From Metridium senile (taxonomy: Eukaryota > Cnidaria > Anthozoa > Actiniaria > Metridiidae): DNA of 64,000 nt. Both the position numbers and the translations under genes were made by a program. This document shows positions 30,306-46,790 of the stretch, one piece after another. The notes under the pieces are model-generated. The model searched no databases and was not told the origin of the DNA. It saw only the letters and a program-made list of their open reading frames with translations. Location of the stretch: NCBI GenBank assembly GCA_949775045.1, contig OX459102.1:9271738-9335737 (forward strand), in the 5' to 3' direction. Every line of letters starts with the position of its first letter. Position 1 is the stretch's first letter.

Positions 30306-31174
30306 ATACCCTCCAGATAGAAAGGGGAAGATAGTCTAGCTAGTAGTTTGTGGATTATTCTGGGACGACAGGCCTGGATTCATATAGACGCGTACTCCAG
30401 CTATACGTTGCTCAGTGGTTTAAAGGTAAAACTGTCAAATAATCAGAGATAAAATTTGTGTTATTTCTACTGTTCGTTGATGTACGAATGCATTTCTTGC
30501 CATAATAGACAAGCGTAGTGTTTACAAGTGTTGGTATTTTGCTAATTTGCCAACCATTTCAACAATAGATTTATATAATTTTCTTTGTTCTAATAACAAT
30601 GGTTGGTTACTATAGCAAAATACACCGAATCGAAATATATGGTGACCAATTTGAATAACAATTGTTTTTCAATAGCCTCTCTTTCATGTGAAAACTCCAT
30701 TGTATTCCATCATGAATACGAGGCTAGTCAGTCAAGAACAATAGCAGGTCGCCATATTTTGATTCGGTCTATACGTCAATGTACGCTATACGGACTGTTT
30801 TAAATATTGAATAATTTCTCACTTGCAGTTCTCTCCTACTAATGAGACTCCGACCCTTACTCACTAGGTACCTATACATTAAATATTTTAGCACACATGT
30901 ACAACTCTGCTAACAATCCAGTTCTAGTAAGACACTAATTGGGGAAACTCACGCTCACTACCTCTACGTTAAATGTTTTAGCACACAACTCTGCTCAAGT
31001 GTTGCTATCGAGGCTTGGACCGTTGAGCAACGAATCCCAGGCACGCAGATCATATTGCGTGTCCTTGGGCAAGACACTTCACTTTCTCCGGCAATGACTT
31101 GTCTTCTCGGATAAGTACGTAAACTTGGAGGTCCTGTCGCTCTGCTGGAAGTAAACAATCGGTTCTGCTTTTAT
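30306..31174. repeat. Intergenic DNA with small foldback and SINE-like core
   Basis: A small inverted pair (ACCGAATCGAAATATATGG at 30627 and its near-complement ending near 30770) marks a MITE. Around 31060-31080, GTGTCCTTGGGCAAGACACT resembles a conserved core found in many marine-animal SINE/LINE tails. No gene is seen. Confidence 0.35.
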
Positions 31175-31470
31175 TTTCCATCCATTAATTATTCATTCAT
31201 CCATCTATTCATCCATCCCGGCGTCTATCCATGCATGCAACCATTCGTTCATTCACCCATTCATTAAAACCATTCATTCATACATCTGTTTCATCCATCC
31301 ATTCATTCTTCATATATATACATTTATTCATATATACATTCATCTATTCATTCATCCATTTTTTCATCCAACCATCCATCCATCCATCTGTTCTTTCTTT
31401 TGTTTCATTCATTTATTCATCCATTTTTTAATTCAATTCAAATTCATTCATTCATCCATTCATCCTACCA
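31175..31470. repeat. (CATT/CATC)n microsatellite
   Basis: About 300 bp of degenerate CATT, CATC and TTCA tetranucleotides. Confidence 0.8.
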
Positions 31471-32080
31471 ATAAATTATTTAATAACAAAAAGTTAAAAA
31501 TTTATCAACTGATCAAGAGTCGTGAGCCTCTGCAACCCAGGGTACGTGTTGCCATAAAAGCAATAAACTTTTTCAATGAGTTTCCATAGTAATCAAGACT
31601 GTAAATCATAACTTGAAGCGATAACAAAGTCATTTAAACTTTGATTAATATACCACTGTAATCACAACATAATGAAACCTTGAAAAAGTGTGAATTATTA
31701 ATCATTGTTTTCTAAATTGAACGTGTAAAAAAAGATAACAAATTTAAATTGTTTATTCATCTGATTTAAAGCCAGATGTTTCACTGCTAGGAGAAGAAAT
31801 CGAATCAACAAAAGTTTTGGAACGGCAAGGCAAAGCTACATTGAAACTCTGGCTCACTTCTTTGAAAAGGAAAAACGAAGCAAAATTCATCGATTAACAA
31901 AAGGTATAAATATTTTTTAATTTAACTTTAAACAATCTTTCTTTTTACTTCGATGGCAAAATGACGCAAAAATCATTTGGGTCATTTCAAACTGAACTAA
32001 ATTTTTTCAAACTGTCTTACTCGATCGTCTACTCCGTCGTAGGGCTAAGTATTAAAAGTTAACTAATTGTTATCAATATT
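31471..32080. other. Intergenic DNA
   Basis: AT-rich. A 41-codon open stretch ending near 31895 (peptide with LLGEEIEST and LKLWLTSLKRK) could be an isolated exon, but nothing confirms it. Confidence 0.3.
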
Positions 32081-32460
32081 TATTACGGTGTTACAAATTT
32101 CCGCATTTTTTTACCTCTCGTTTATATCAAACACCGACGCAGCCTATACTAGTTTATTCGCTAGTTTCTATTTCTATTTTGTACGGTGTTACAAATTTCA
32201 TTCTATTACCTATCGCTTATATCAAACACCGACACAGCCTATACTAGTTTATTCGCTAGATTCTATTTATATTTTTTACGGTGTTACAAATTTCATTGTA
32301 TTACCTATCGTTTATATCAAACACCGACACAGCCTATACTAGTTTATTCGCTAGTTTCTAGTTCTATTTTGTACGGTGTTACAAATTTCATTCTATTACC
32401 TATCCTATAGCCCTTTATATCAAACACCAACGCAGCCTATACTAGTTTACTCGCTATTTT
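32081..32460. repeat. ~96-bp Penelope-type minisatellite, about four units
   Basis: Units begin TACGGTGTTACAAATTTCAT near 32082, 32180, 32276 and 32372, and contain ATCAAACACCGACGCAGCC and CTAGTTTATTCGCTAGTTTC. The same unit forms the array at 62306-62930. Confidence 0.8.
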
Positions 32461-32998
32461 TAAATTTTTAACTTTTTTAAAATTAAATTTGAAGGATAAA
32501 AAATGCCTTTAGTTTCATCTTCAGTCAAAAAAGTGCAATTTCATTTTTAACTTATCGTATCTTCCAGTGCAGTAAATTCCATATTTTGGAAAATGAGAAA
32601 ATGAGATTTTCAAATATAAAATTAAATATCGTATTTTTTCGTGACATGTGTTCAAATAAAATATTTTTCAGTGGCAGAAATCGCTGTGAACTACTATTGT
32701 TATTTATAAAATAAAGTATATATGATAATTAAAAACTCAAAGCTTTTTTGGACAGGTGCATGGCTACATATCAATTAAAGTGGGATTGATAACTGAATGT
32801 CGAAAAGCAAATAACAGAGAAATGAGAAGACAGCTTGACAAAAATCATCCATAAAAAGTGAAACTTTGACGTATTGTTAATTAAACTTTAAAAAATGATT
32901 TTCGTGAGTTATTATAAGTACTACTACACAATTTGTAAGGTATCTCGGTATGGGATACTGTACCACGGCGAGTCGACCGAACACAAGCCATTGTACAT
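32461..32998. other. Intergenic DNA, no feature seen
   Basis: No recognised gene or repeat. Confidence 0.4.
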
Positions 32999-33273
32999 AT
33001 ACACCTATTTCAAAAAACGTTGTCAGAAAGAGATCTGCAATCTGCAATCTAAGACCGAAATGAATTGTGGGGTACGACAGTTTTTTCTCATTGATTGCAC
33101 TTTCTGGCTTCGGATATGGCGACGGTAAATATAAATCTGAAGGTGCTAAGCACAAAAAACAGAGCCATTCTTTGTTTTTTTGCAGTACGCAATTTTTACT
33201 GAATTCATTTCGGTCTCAGATTGCAGATTCAGATCTCCTTCTGACAACGTTTATTGAAATAGGTGTACACCTA
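32999..33273. mobile_element. MITE with ACACCTATTTCA ends
   Basis: Arms of about 70 bp: TACACCTATTTCAAAAAACG, GTTGTCAGAAAGAGATCTGC and ACCGAAATGAATT on the left, with inverted counterparts on the right. Non-coding. Confidence 0.6.
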
Positions 33274-33343
33274 TTTCAATTAACGTTGTCCATCTGGAAT
33301 AGTTGATCTGAGGCCGATAGGAATTGTGGGAGCTCGTTAAAAC

Positions 33344-33640
33344 ACCTATTTCACCTGTATATACCTATTTCAAAAATCGTTGTCGCAGCCGAAGCTACAG
33401 TCCATACTCTGAAGCAGGCAAAGGCTGTAAGTATTATGAACATAGTTTGTGATTTGTAGAACGTTTTTTAAAGAAATATCAGTGTTTCATCATCTACCAC
33501 TGTAACAGTGTTATAACACAAATACGCCCATCCAAAATATGCTATGAATATAACAACCTTTGCAATTAAGGTTCAGAGTGTGGACTGTAGCTTGGGCTGC
33601 GACAGCGAATTTTAAAACAGGTGTCTATATCATATACCGA
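33344..33640. mobile_element. MITE family with GTTGTCGCAGCC arms
   Basis: Left arm CGTTGTCGCAGCCGAAGCTA / CAGTCCATACTCTGAAGC and right arm in inverted order (about 33569-33607). It is related to 47689-47856, and the flanking DNA to about 33770 also matches 47985-48130. Confidence 0.55.
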
Positions 33641-34484
33641 ATATTATGTAGTAGTTATGAAACTCCAATGTTAGTTCGTTCATATTTTACTAATTTAAAT
33701 TGTCAAGATAAAAGTAGATCTAGCCGAGAAAGCTCAAACTTATGCAAATCAGAACGAAACTGTATATGAGATAAACTACATCGTATCAGAATACCGTATG
33801 CAATCTTGAAAACAATTCCAATACCATATATTAACAGGTTGAGATTTCAACAGAACAATAGGCATATCTTTGATACGATTCACGGTTATAATTGCATTTA
33901 TAAATTTCTCACGAAATTATAAATAAGTTTATAAATTTCCCAAACATTATAAAATGTTTTATAAATTAGGGTACGTTTTTTTTATCTTGGGACTTGTATT
34001 AAATCTAGCTCTATTTATACAATAAAGTAAACAAACTGCATGCACATGTATTGAACACACGTCAATTTGGAGTATTAAGAGTTCTAAAAAAAAAGAAACT
34101 GATTTCCTCAAGATAATATAATCTTTTTGATCTTAAAAATGTACACCCCATGAAATTTATTTCTAATTCTAAATTAATGGAATTTTAAAATAATTTCAAC
34201 CTTACCAAAATCCCCCTTATATTCCTGTACGAAAAACTTGTTGTTTTAAAATCTTTTATTTTAAGCATTGTTTTTCAAAAGCGAAGAAAAAATGCAGAAA
34301 AAGTTACCAGTTATTTATGTTTTCTGATTTGGCTTAGCATGAGCACATTTTCAGTACGTTAATTGAAGTTTTAGATGATTCCATACTGGCCAATCAACGC
34401 GCGCGATTTTTTTTAAACTTTAATATGTCATTACTAAAAAACATTGTTATGAATTCTGTTTTTGAATTAAGTTATTTATTTGTA
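33641..34484. other. Intergenic DNA
   Basis: The first ~130 bp are part of a dispersed repeat (also at 47990-48130). The rest shows nothing recognisable. Confidence 0.4.
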
Positions 34485-34595
34485 GAGGGATATCACGGGA
34501 GTTATGTTTGTTGACAAGTACAGAAGTTCCTTTGAGGGAAAAGCTCCATTGTGTTGACCACAAACATGGCTACCATGAAATCCTCTATATTGATA
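34485..34595. mobile_element. Short MITE with TAGAGGGATTTCATGGC-like ends
   Basis: The left end TAGAGGGATATCACGGGAG and right end CATGAAATCCTCTATA form an inverted pair containing a conserved GACCACAAACATGGC box. Relatives occur at 59617-59900 and 60345-60480. Confidence 0.5.
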
Positions 34596-34608
34596 AATAT
34601 AATTGATC

Positions 34609-34721
34609 ATCATCATCACCATCATCATAATAACAACAACAACAACAACAACAACAACAACGACAACGATAACGATAACGATAACGATAACGATAACGAT
34701 AACGATAACGATAACGATAAC

Positions 34722-34803
<82 letters not shown>

Positions 34804-35020
34804 TGTATGTAGTAGCATTATATGGTACTACATATTGATGGCTACTTTGAAGTAACTATACGATTGTAAAATAATAATAATAAGAAGAAGAAGAAGAATA
34901 GGAAGAAGAAGAAGAAGAACAACAACAACAACAACGATAATAAGAACAATAATAACGATAATAATAGTAATAATAATAATAATGATAATAATAATAACAA
35001 TAACAATAATAATAATCATT
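34609..35020. repeat. Compound microsatellites (AAC, GATAAC, AAT, AAG)
   Basis: Blocks: CATCAT, (AAC)n, (GATAAC)n at about 34664-34720, (AAT)n to 34803, then after a short gap (AAG)n, (AAC)n and AAT variants to 35020. The Asn/Ile/Tyr-repeat open frames are artefacts. Confidence 0.9.
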
Positions 35021-35440
35021 AACATTAACAAATACATGTCATAACATTTCGGACCGGCCATACTTAAAAAATTATTATATTTACAAATGTGTTTTTGAAT
35101 CTATATTCAGAGTTCAACATTTTGGAATTCATATTCTAAAAGTATGATAAGTGATATGAGTATATCTTGTGGCCGAATTATCAAAACATTTCCATTATCG
35201 AATCGTTTATTACTGAATTTCCTTTATTATGATATATCATGTTGGGAACATATTGACCTTTTTCAAAATCACCGCTGGGGCAATTTCCTCTGACCAATAT
35301 GAGACCGATTCAACAAACTAATAATGAAAAAAATAGTAATCAAGAGGCAGTGTTTGCATCTGTACTTTTGGTTAGAGATAAGCTGTTATTAACAGACGTT
35401 TGAGCGTGCATCCTTCGTAGGACAAGAAAGGTAGTTTAAC
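35021..35440. other. Intergenic DNA, nothing seen
   Basis: No recognised feature. Confidence 0.4.
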
Positions 35441-36010
35441 CACTAGTTATCGTACATATTTTACACCAATTGTTTCCTTATAAACACTGACGCAGTCTAC
35501 ACTAGTTTAGCCGCTAGTTATCGTACATTTTTACACCAATTGTTTCCTTATAAACACTGACGCAATCTACACTACTTTAAGGTCGTTTAACCGCTAGTTA
35601 TGGTACATTTTTACTTCAATTGTTTCCTTAAGAAACACTGACGCAGTCGACCACACTACTTTAACCGCTAGTTATCGTACATTTTTACACCAACAGTTTT
35701 CCTTAGAAACATCGACGCAGTCCACACTAGTTTAACCGCTAGTTATCGTACATTTTTACTCCAAATGTTTCCTTAAGAAACACTGACGCAGTCCACACTA
35801 GTTTAACCGCTAGTTATCGTACATTTTTACTCCAATTGTTTTCCTTCGAAACACTGACGCTGTCTACATTAGTTTAATCGCTAGTTATCGTACATTTTTA
35901 CTCCAACTGTTTCGTAAGAAATTAACACTCAATCCACACTTAGTCTAGTTTAACCTCTAGTTACCGGGCCGTACATAAACGCAATCTACATGACTAGCTT
36001 AACCGCTACA
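35441..36010. repeat. ~70-bp tandem repeat, about eight units
   Basis: CCGCTAGTTATCGTACATTT recurs near 35441, 35513, 35592, 35667, 35735, 35807, 35880 and 35950, with CACTGACGCAGTC and ACACTAGTTTAA in each unit. It is diverged from the 96-bp Penelope-type unit, with which it shares GACGCAG...ACTAGTTTA..CGCTAGTT. Confidence 0.75.
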
Positions 36011-36124
36011 TAGGTATTTATGTCATTTTCAAAGCAGTAAAAAGAAGCTAGCGTTACTTTTTATCATGAGTTCATACTTAATTTAAAAGGAAGTTTATCT
36101 CTTAGATTAACTGATAGTTAATAA

Positions 36125-36369
36125 TATAATGAAATTTGTAACACCGTAAAAAATGTTGACTTAACTTTACTGACGTTTCGAGCTTTAGTCCTTCGTCGGA
36201 GTAAAAGAGATAAACTAAGAGAGATACTAAGTATAAATATTATACTTAATTTTTGTATTATACTTAATTTTTATATTTAATCATATTATATACTTAATTG
36301 TCTATATTTGGTATCTCTCTTTGTCTTCCTCTTTTACTTGACGAAGGGCTAAAGCTCGAAACGCCACTA

Positions 36370-36370
<1 letters not shown>
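36125..36370. mobile_element. Penelope-type terminal repeat, inverted pair
   Basis: Left half: AAATTTGTAACACCGTAAAA, then CGTTTCGAGCTTTAGTCCTTCGTC. Right half (about 36338-36366): GACGAAGGGCTAAAGCTCGAAACG. The phrase GACGAAGGGCTAA-GCTCGAAACG is, from memory, characteristic of cnidarian Penelope-like elements, and its GANGA...GAAAC frame resembles a hammerhead ribozyme core. Confidence 0.55.

Positions 36371-36460
<90 letters not shown>
36371..36460. repeat. (AAT)n microsatellite
   Basis: About 30 AAT units directly after the Penelope-type repeat. Confidence 0.9.
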
Positions 36461-36642
36461 GTCTTTATTAATAAGATAAAAATACGTATCCTATTTTACA
36501 TCAGTATAAGATTTAAGGTATAGCAATAATAAATTTACAAAATACATCGATAATAAAATGATAAATTATATAACTCTCAAAATTTAAAATTTAAGTTAAG
36601 TTTAGTCAACATTTTTTACTTTTTGTTGTTGACAGAATAACC

Positions 36643-41849
<5,207 letters not shown>

Positions 41850-42084
41850 CAAATCATAAACATTCCAGTACCTCACTCATGAGTACATGTATATACCTAT
41901 TTATTATATAGATATGAATGCTTTACTATAAAATACGCCACTCGTAGATTTCATACAAAACTACATCCGGGTTACGTGTGACATATTTTCCATATCCTCA
42001 CTAGTGAAGATATTGCTGACGTCATTCCTTTGTTTTTTCCCCCCACTCATTTCGGCGCACGTTGTCAAAACACTAGTCAGACAG
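41850..42084. other. 3' flank of the PAN/fibrinogen gene
   Basis: No clear AATAAA within the first 150 bases; nothing else recognised. Confidence 0.35.
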
Positions 42085-42368
42085 AATGGCGAAATTTGTA
42101 AACGCCACAGACGACTACGTCAAATCTTTCAGCGAACTACGATGAACAAAAATACAAGGAAAAGACACTTAATGACCTGAGAATAGTGAACAGAAAAACC
42201 GAGAGATTCATACAATGCCTCCTAAAGAATTGCAAGGTCTTGCAGTCAAGTTTTGACCATTTGCAAAATAAAGACACTTTGGAGATCATTTTACGTCTAT
42301 TTGTTTTTTCTTTTACAGCTGAACACTCATATCTATATAATAAAAAAGAAAATTATACATTGGCTTGA
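42085..42368 (+). pseudogene. Degenerate coding fragment, unrecognised
   Basis: An ATG at 42085 opens MAKFVNATDDYVKSFSE-. A one-base shift then continues with YDEQKYKEKTLNDLRIVNR and a further ~45 residues to TGA at 42366-42368. The start resembles N-termini of transposon-related proteins common in corals, but I cannot name the family. Confidence 0.25.
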
Positions 42369-43616
42369 ACATATGAAGTTTATTCGTTAAGCTCACTTTT
42401 GAAATCGTTTTTTCCACTCTAAGACAAACTTCATAAGTTCGCGCCACCGTGTAATATCGATCCTCTATATATAGCACTAATACCAACTAATAACAAGGCC
42501 TGTTTAGGCATAGGTAGCAGCTGAACTTATAGCCAAACTTACAAAAGAAAACATATAGGCTTGATGCTAATTTTATGAATATGATATCATTTATCGCATG
42601 ATGTCGCATATTATCATGACCGAGGATGTCCAGGTGATCTCGCTTCGAAGCGCGCAAAGGATTGCTTGTCAAAACGAATAGTTCCAAAATGGCGCCTCGA
42701 GACAAAAACAATTTCGGTTACTTTTAAGGACTTTAAGGCATTTGCTTTTCGTATTTATAATTTTTTATATATTTTTAGCAGTAGTGAACTTTTATTGTCC
42801 AAGTAACATATAACTTTTTGATGTAAAGTTATTTTAAAGATGTATTTATCGAGGTTGAACACGGGAAACAACTCTTTCGAACGACGCCATCTTGGAACTG
42901 TTGGCGATGCGACAGAAATGCTTCTGATTGGTTTATACTAACCGGAAGTACGCGCGCGAAATCACCTGGGTGTTATCTGCCAAAAAGTATGCTCAACCGA
43001 CACGGGTGAAAAAAACGCACTGCGCACGCTCGGAAGACGGTCGTGTTTTACAATAAAACCATTGCATGGAGATTTACCGGCGTTTGGTAAATCTTTAAAG
43101 TTAAGAAAGTTCGTGGAAAGTAAGTGCTTATTTTTTCCTTACACATCACATTAGTTGTTTTCTTTCCCTGGTCAAATAATACAGGAGAAAATCGCATAAT
43201 ACATAACCACACGAAAACAGTATATTAATTCGATCTTAACAATCATTTATCAGCTAAAGATTGAAACACAAGAAACTGCAGAGACTTTTATAACCTGTTA
43301 TAACAAGTTCATTAATAGTCAAATAGTCTATTCAGTAATGTTGAAAATATAATTCCTTGATTTTCATGCTACAATGCGTGAGGGCCACTCTAGTCTAATA
43401 TATATAGTTTAGTTAGTAGTACTAACTAGCAACAGCTAATACCGTGTATTATATCATGCGTACTACTTTTTCACGGACGACAGACAATCATTCTATTCAG
43501 AAGGATTATGCGGACACTACCGGGATGCGATATATGCACCCTCAGCAAAGCTTGAGTACAAAGACAGTCATGAAGAAATATTAGACGCACAGTTGAGAAA
43601 ATATATAAACAACTCT
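42369..43616. other. Intergenic DNA with weak inverted repeats
   Basis: GTTCCAAAATGGCGCC (about 42681) and GACGCCATCTTGGAACTGT (about 42884) form the arms of a loose inverted repeat, likely a MITE. No gene is recognised. Confidence 0.4.
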
Positions 43617-43960
43617 TAAGGTCCAGTTACACTGTGCAATTTTCTCAACAACTTGTCTCGCAATGTTTGATAATGTTGTGTTGCAAGTTGCCGAGGTGTA
43701 GTGACAAACTGCAAAGCGATCTCGGAAACTTTTTGATCCGGGTAGGCTGGGATTTGACCATGCATGGTGCTATGGGGGACTAGGGAAGAGAATTGTACGC
43801 ATGCGTCCTTGAAAGGAAATGCTTTAAAAAGTGCGACACAAGTTGCTAAAGGGGTGATACACCGTGCAATAGCGTTGCAAGCTGCTGAGTTCCGTTGCAA
43901 AACTTGTGCCGAACGGCATTGCGAGACAAGTTGCTAAGAAAATTGTGTAACAGCGCCTTT
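43617..43960. mobile_element. MITE with CCAGTTACAC ends
   Basis: Arms: GGTCCAGTTACACTGTGCAA, TTTTCTCAACAACTTGTCTC on the left; GAGACAAGTTGCTAAGAAAA and TTGTGTAACAGCGCC on the right. Flanks are TTAA on the left and TTTA on the right, which could be a decayed TTAA duplication. Confidence 0.6.
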
Positions 43961-44814
43961 ACGCTTGTCAATCTTTCTTCTTATTTTCCGTCGTGCTTCT
44001 GTAACGCCAAGGGCTTGTTTCTTGTCAAATTGCTAATTATTACAGTTACATAATTGTATAATATAGTTTTACCTATCGATGGTTTCAGTATGAAGCCGAA
44101 ACGTTGTTATAATTTAATACCTTTAATTTTTATTATAAAAATTACTTGATAAATACAAATAGCCGCTAACAAGAAATCAAAAGGCAATATACGTACATTT
44201 GATTTTAAGTAATATCTTTTAGTATGTATTGCACACTGGTTATTATTTGAATTTTTAAAAATAAAAGTAAAGTGTATGGGTAGATCCTAACCTTCTACGC
44301 AGGTCACTCTATAGGGATTCCTTTGTTGACGCGACCGGGACTCCTGTGTTGAAATGTTTGTCAGGGAAGAACTGGGAACGAGTGATGGAGAGAGAAAAAC
44401 ATGGAGTCTAAGTGTTTTTTCAGTTACTCGTGCCCAGGCCTATGGCCGGCACGAGTCTTAAAATGCAACGCGTATTTTTTTTTTGGTTTCCACTGTCAGA
44501 AGTTGTACTTCGGAAAGTCCGAAAATGTCACAACTTATCTTCGTAAATCGCTGAGCATCTTTGATTGGTAGACAGAAATGCAATTAGCCAATCAGATTGG
44601 AGCATGACCATGCATGAAAGCTAAAGGCTGAGGAAGTCTCCAACCTGTCATCCGCCATCATTATTTTTGGAAATATGACCAAAATCGAACACTTTTTATT
44701 TGTTTAAGTTTTGTTTGAAAGACGAGAAGATCTCAATTATAGAGATTGACATCCCTTCTAGTCGTGAGTGAACACCAACGGCTGTAAATAAACGATCAGA
44801 CAAAAGCAGACAGA
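43961..44814. repeat. Dispersed repeats, no gene
   Basis: GTATGAAGCCGAAACGTTG near 44089 is a weak Penelope-type box. Positions 44424-44510 repeat the segment at 8335-8410 (CTCGTGCCCAGGCCTATGG). The rest is unremarkable. Confidence 0.45.
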
Positions 44815-45402
44815 CATAGGCAAACTATGGAACACTATTAAATCTGCAATATCAACCAAATCACATACTAGACAGATAAATTCACTTACAATAGACGGCA
44901 GCGACATTACTGAACCGAAGTTGATATCATATCTCATTTTGCTTCCTTCTTTAGAAATATAATCAATGAGATACGACAAACTCTTCCTGTAGCTGCACAT
45001 AAGAGCTTTAACCAACCAATCTCCTGTCCGACATTTAAACTATCGCTAGTTGAAGAAAAATTTGTCCTAAAACAACTGAAATCTTGGCAAACGAAGAAAT
45101 CAACTGGTCTCTCGGGCTTTACAGGCCGTCTACTCAAAGACGGAGCTCTATACAGGCCTTTGACTTTCTTAATGAATAGAACGATTACTGAGGGCTCATT
45201 TCCAGTAGAATGGAAGCATGCCATTGTATCACCAGTACATAAAACTGGTCCTAAGACCTATCCAGCAAACTACCGTCCAATATCTGTGACCCCGTACTTC
45301 TCTACTTTGCAAGTGAAAATGTCAGAGATATTGAAATTGTGGGTGTTGGCTAAGAAGCACCAGAGAGATGAGTTCCCTTCTACAAATAAATGGTTTTGGT
45401 AA
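44815..45402 (+). pseudogene. Non-LTR reverse transcriptase fragment
   Basis: A first open part (44815-44940) reads GKLWNTIKSAIS...; after a frameshift a second (44948-45309) reads FVLKQLKSWQTKKSTGLSGF, ITEGSFPVEWKHAIVSPVHK and ANYRPISVTP. These are the fingers and NYRPIS region of a LINE reverse transcriptase (jockey/CR1/RTE-like). It then breaks off into unrelated sequence also found at 53275-53345, so the catalytic YADD part is missing. Dead fragment. Confidence 0.75.
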
Positions 45403-45791
45403 ATACAATTATATATATAGAAATAGTTATACTTTATAATAGTTATACTATATAACATAATGATGTGGATGTTCACACAACACAGGGAGCCCGATACTAA
45501 AAACGGCCTTGAGGGATGCTACATGCTGGGGAGTGAACTCAGAAACCGTGCACAAAAATAGTCTTGAAATACATAAATAAATGAATCGAATCGTATTGCT
45601 ATAGGTGAACTGTGGTATTACGATACCTTCAAAGACCGTATACCAACACAGACTAGTGTAACGACTACTGCTTTTTAAAGCAGTAGTAAAATGTTATTAA
45701 AATAACATTTTTCAAGTTGCAATTATTCTAAACAAAACTTAACACTGCACTATATTACTAGGTTATTATTAGACTTCACACAAGTCGACCG
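45403..45791. other. Intergenic DNA, nothing seen
   Basis: No recognised feature. Confidence 0.4.
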
Positions 45792-45800
45792 CACTATTAT

Positions 45801-46095
45801 CATCCTCGGGAACCCAGGGGTATTCTTCTGTCGCTCGATTCTCGCTTCCACAACATATACCCCTGGGAATGTAGTCTGTTGGAGCTTGTTCTGGAAGTCA
45901 AAATTCAAAATTATTTAACGACTTTCTTTGAATGGTTATCTTGATTTTCATTGGTCGACCTAATAAGGTCGACCAATCAGGAAAGAGCTGAATTTTGACT
46001 TCCGGAACAAGCTCCAACAGACTACGTTCCCAGGGGTATATGTTGTGGAAGCGAGAAACGAGCGACAGAAGAATACCCCTGGGTTCCCGAGGATG
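45801..46095. mobile_element. MITE with 9-bp target duplication (Mutator-like)
   Basis: Arms of about 105 bp run from CATCCTCGGGAACCCAGGGG to its inverted copy ending CCGAGGATG. CACTATTAT is duplicated at 45792-45800 and 46096-46104. Nine-base duplications are the hallmark of Mutator-like elements. Non-coding. Confidence 0.75.
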
Positions 46096-46790
46096 CACTA
46101 TTATGATAGATATATTCTTATATGTACAGCCGATCTCGAAAAGGTTGTCCACCTGAAAAGACATATATACTAAAAGAAATATCACGTGACTCATTATATA
46201 TTCACATTCCGCGCGTGTAGAAAGTCAGGTACTTCTAGCGAGGGAAGACACTGCTTGTTTGAACTCACCGCCATATTACTTTCAAACGTACCTGACTTTC
46301 TACACGTGCGAAAAGTGTATATATAATGAGTCACGTGATATTTCTTTTAGTATATATGTCTTTTCAGGTGGACAACCTTTTCGAGATCGGCTGTATATTC
46401 ATATTACAAAATAACATTGTTACTTCCTGGTTGATAAAATATCAAATACTTTTATCTTGTTTTCAAAAGTGTTATCGGTTTTAGCATAGTGAATAAAGAT
46501 AGCTAACAATAGTTGATTACAAGACAGTGTATTATGTCTGCTTTAGATTTATTCTGGAATACTAATCCATCACCCTGGCTGCAAGCCATATGGGTCAAGA
46601 TACTATTTTGGTATCTATTTTGAATCAATGCCAGGTCAAACTTTAACAGATCAGAAACAAACAACTTTTAATCACTCACAGGTAATAATACCCCTTCTTG
46701 CTGAGAAGGAATTCTAGAGGTTATTTTCATAAACACGTACAAATACGCTTATTGTTTTAACACTAAAAACTAACACACACTAAAACCTAG
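46096..46790 (-). repeat. Diverged duplicate of the DNA upstream of the ficolin-like gene
   Basis: CACTATTATGATAGATATATT and the DNA after the nested MITE (46396-46770) match 51038-51430, for example AACATTGTTACTTCCTGG, TAGCTAACAATAGTTGATTAC and GAATCAATGCCAGGTC. The matching gene body is not on the expected side (below 45800), where the MITE and a LINE piece lie. Confidence 0.65.
46127..46393. mobile_element. Palindromic MITE, TA target (mariner-like)
   Basis: Arms of about 110 bp begin CAGCCGATCTCGAAAAGG and end with the inverted CCTTTTCGAGATCGGCTG. TA flanks both sides (46125-46126 and 46394-46395). The paralogous uninterrupted sequence near 51056-51070 (TTCATGTATATTCATG) supports the insertion point. 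Confidence 0.75.

Noticed and set aside
32067..32410. Two overlapping Tyr/Leu-rich frames over the 96-bp minisatellite (also at 62448-62877)
   Set aside because: Unit length is near a multiple of three, so repeats stay open by chance; the peptides only echo the repeat.
34551..35061. Asn/Asp-, Tyr/Arg- and Ile-repeat frames
   Set aside because: Trinucleotide and hexanucleotide microsatellites.
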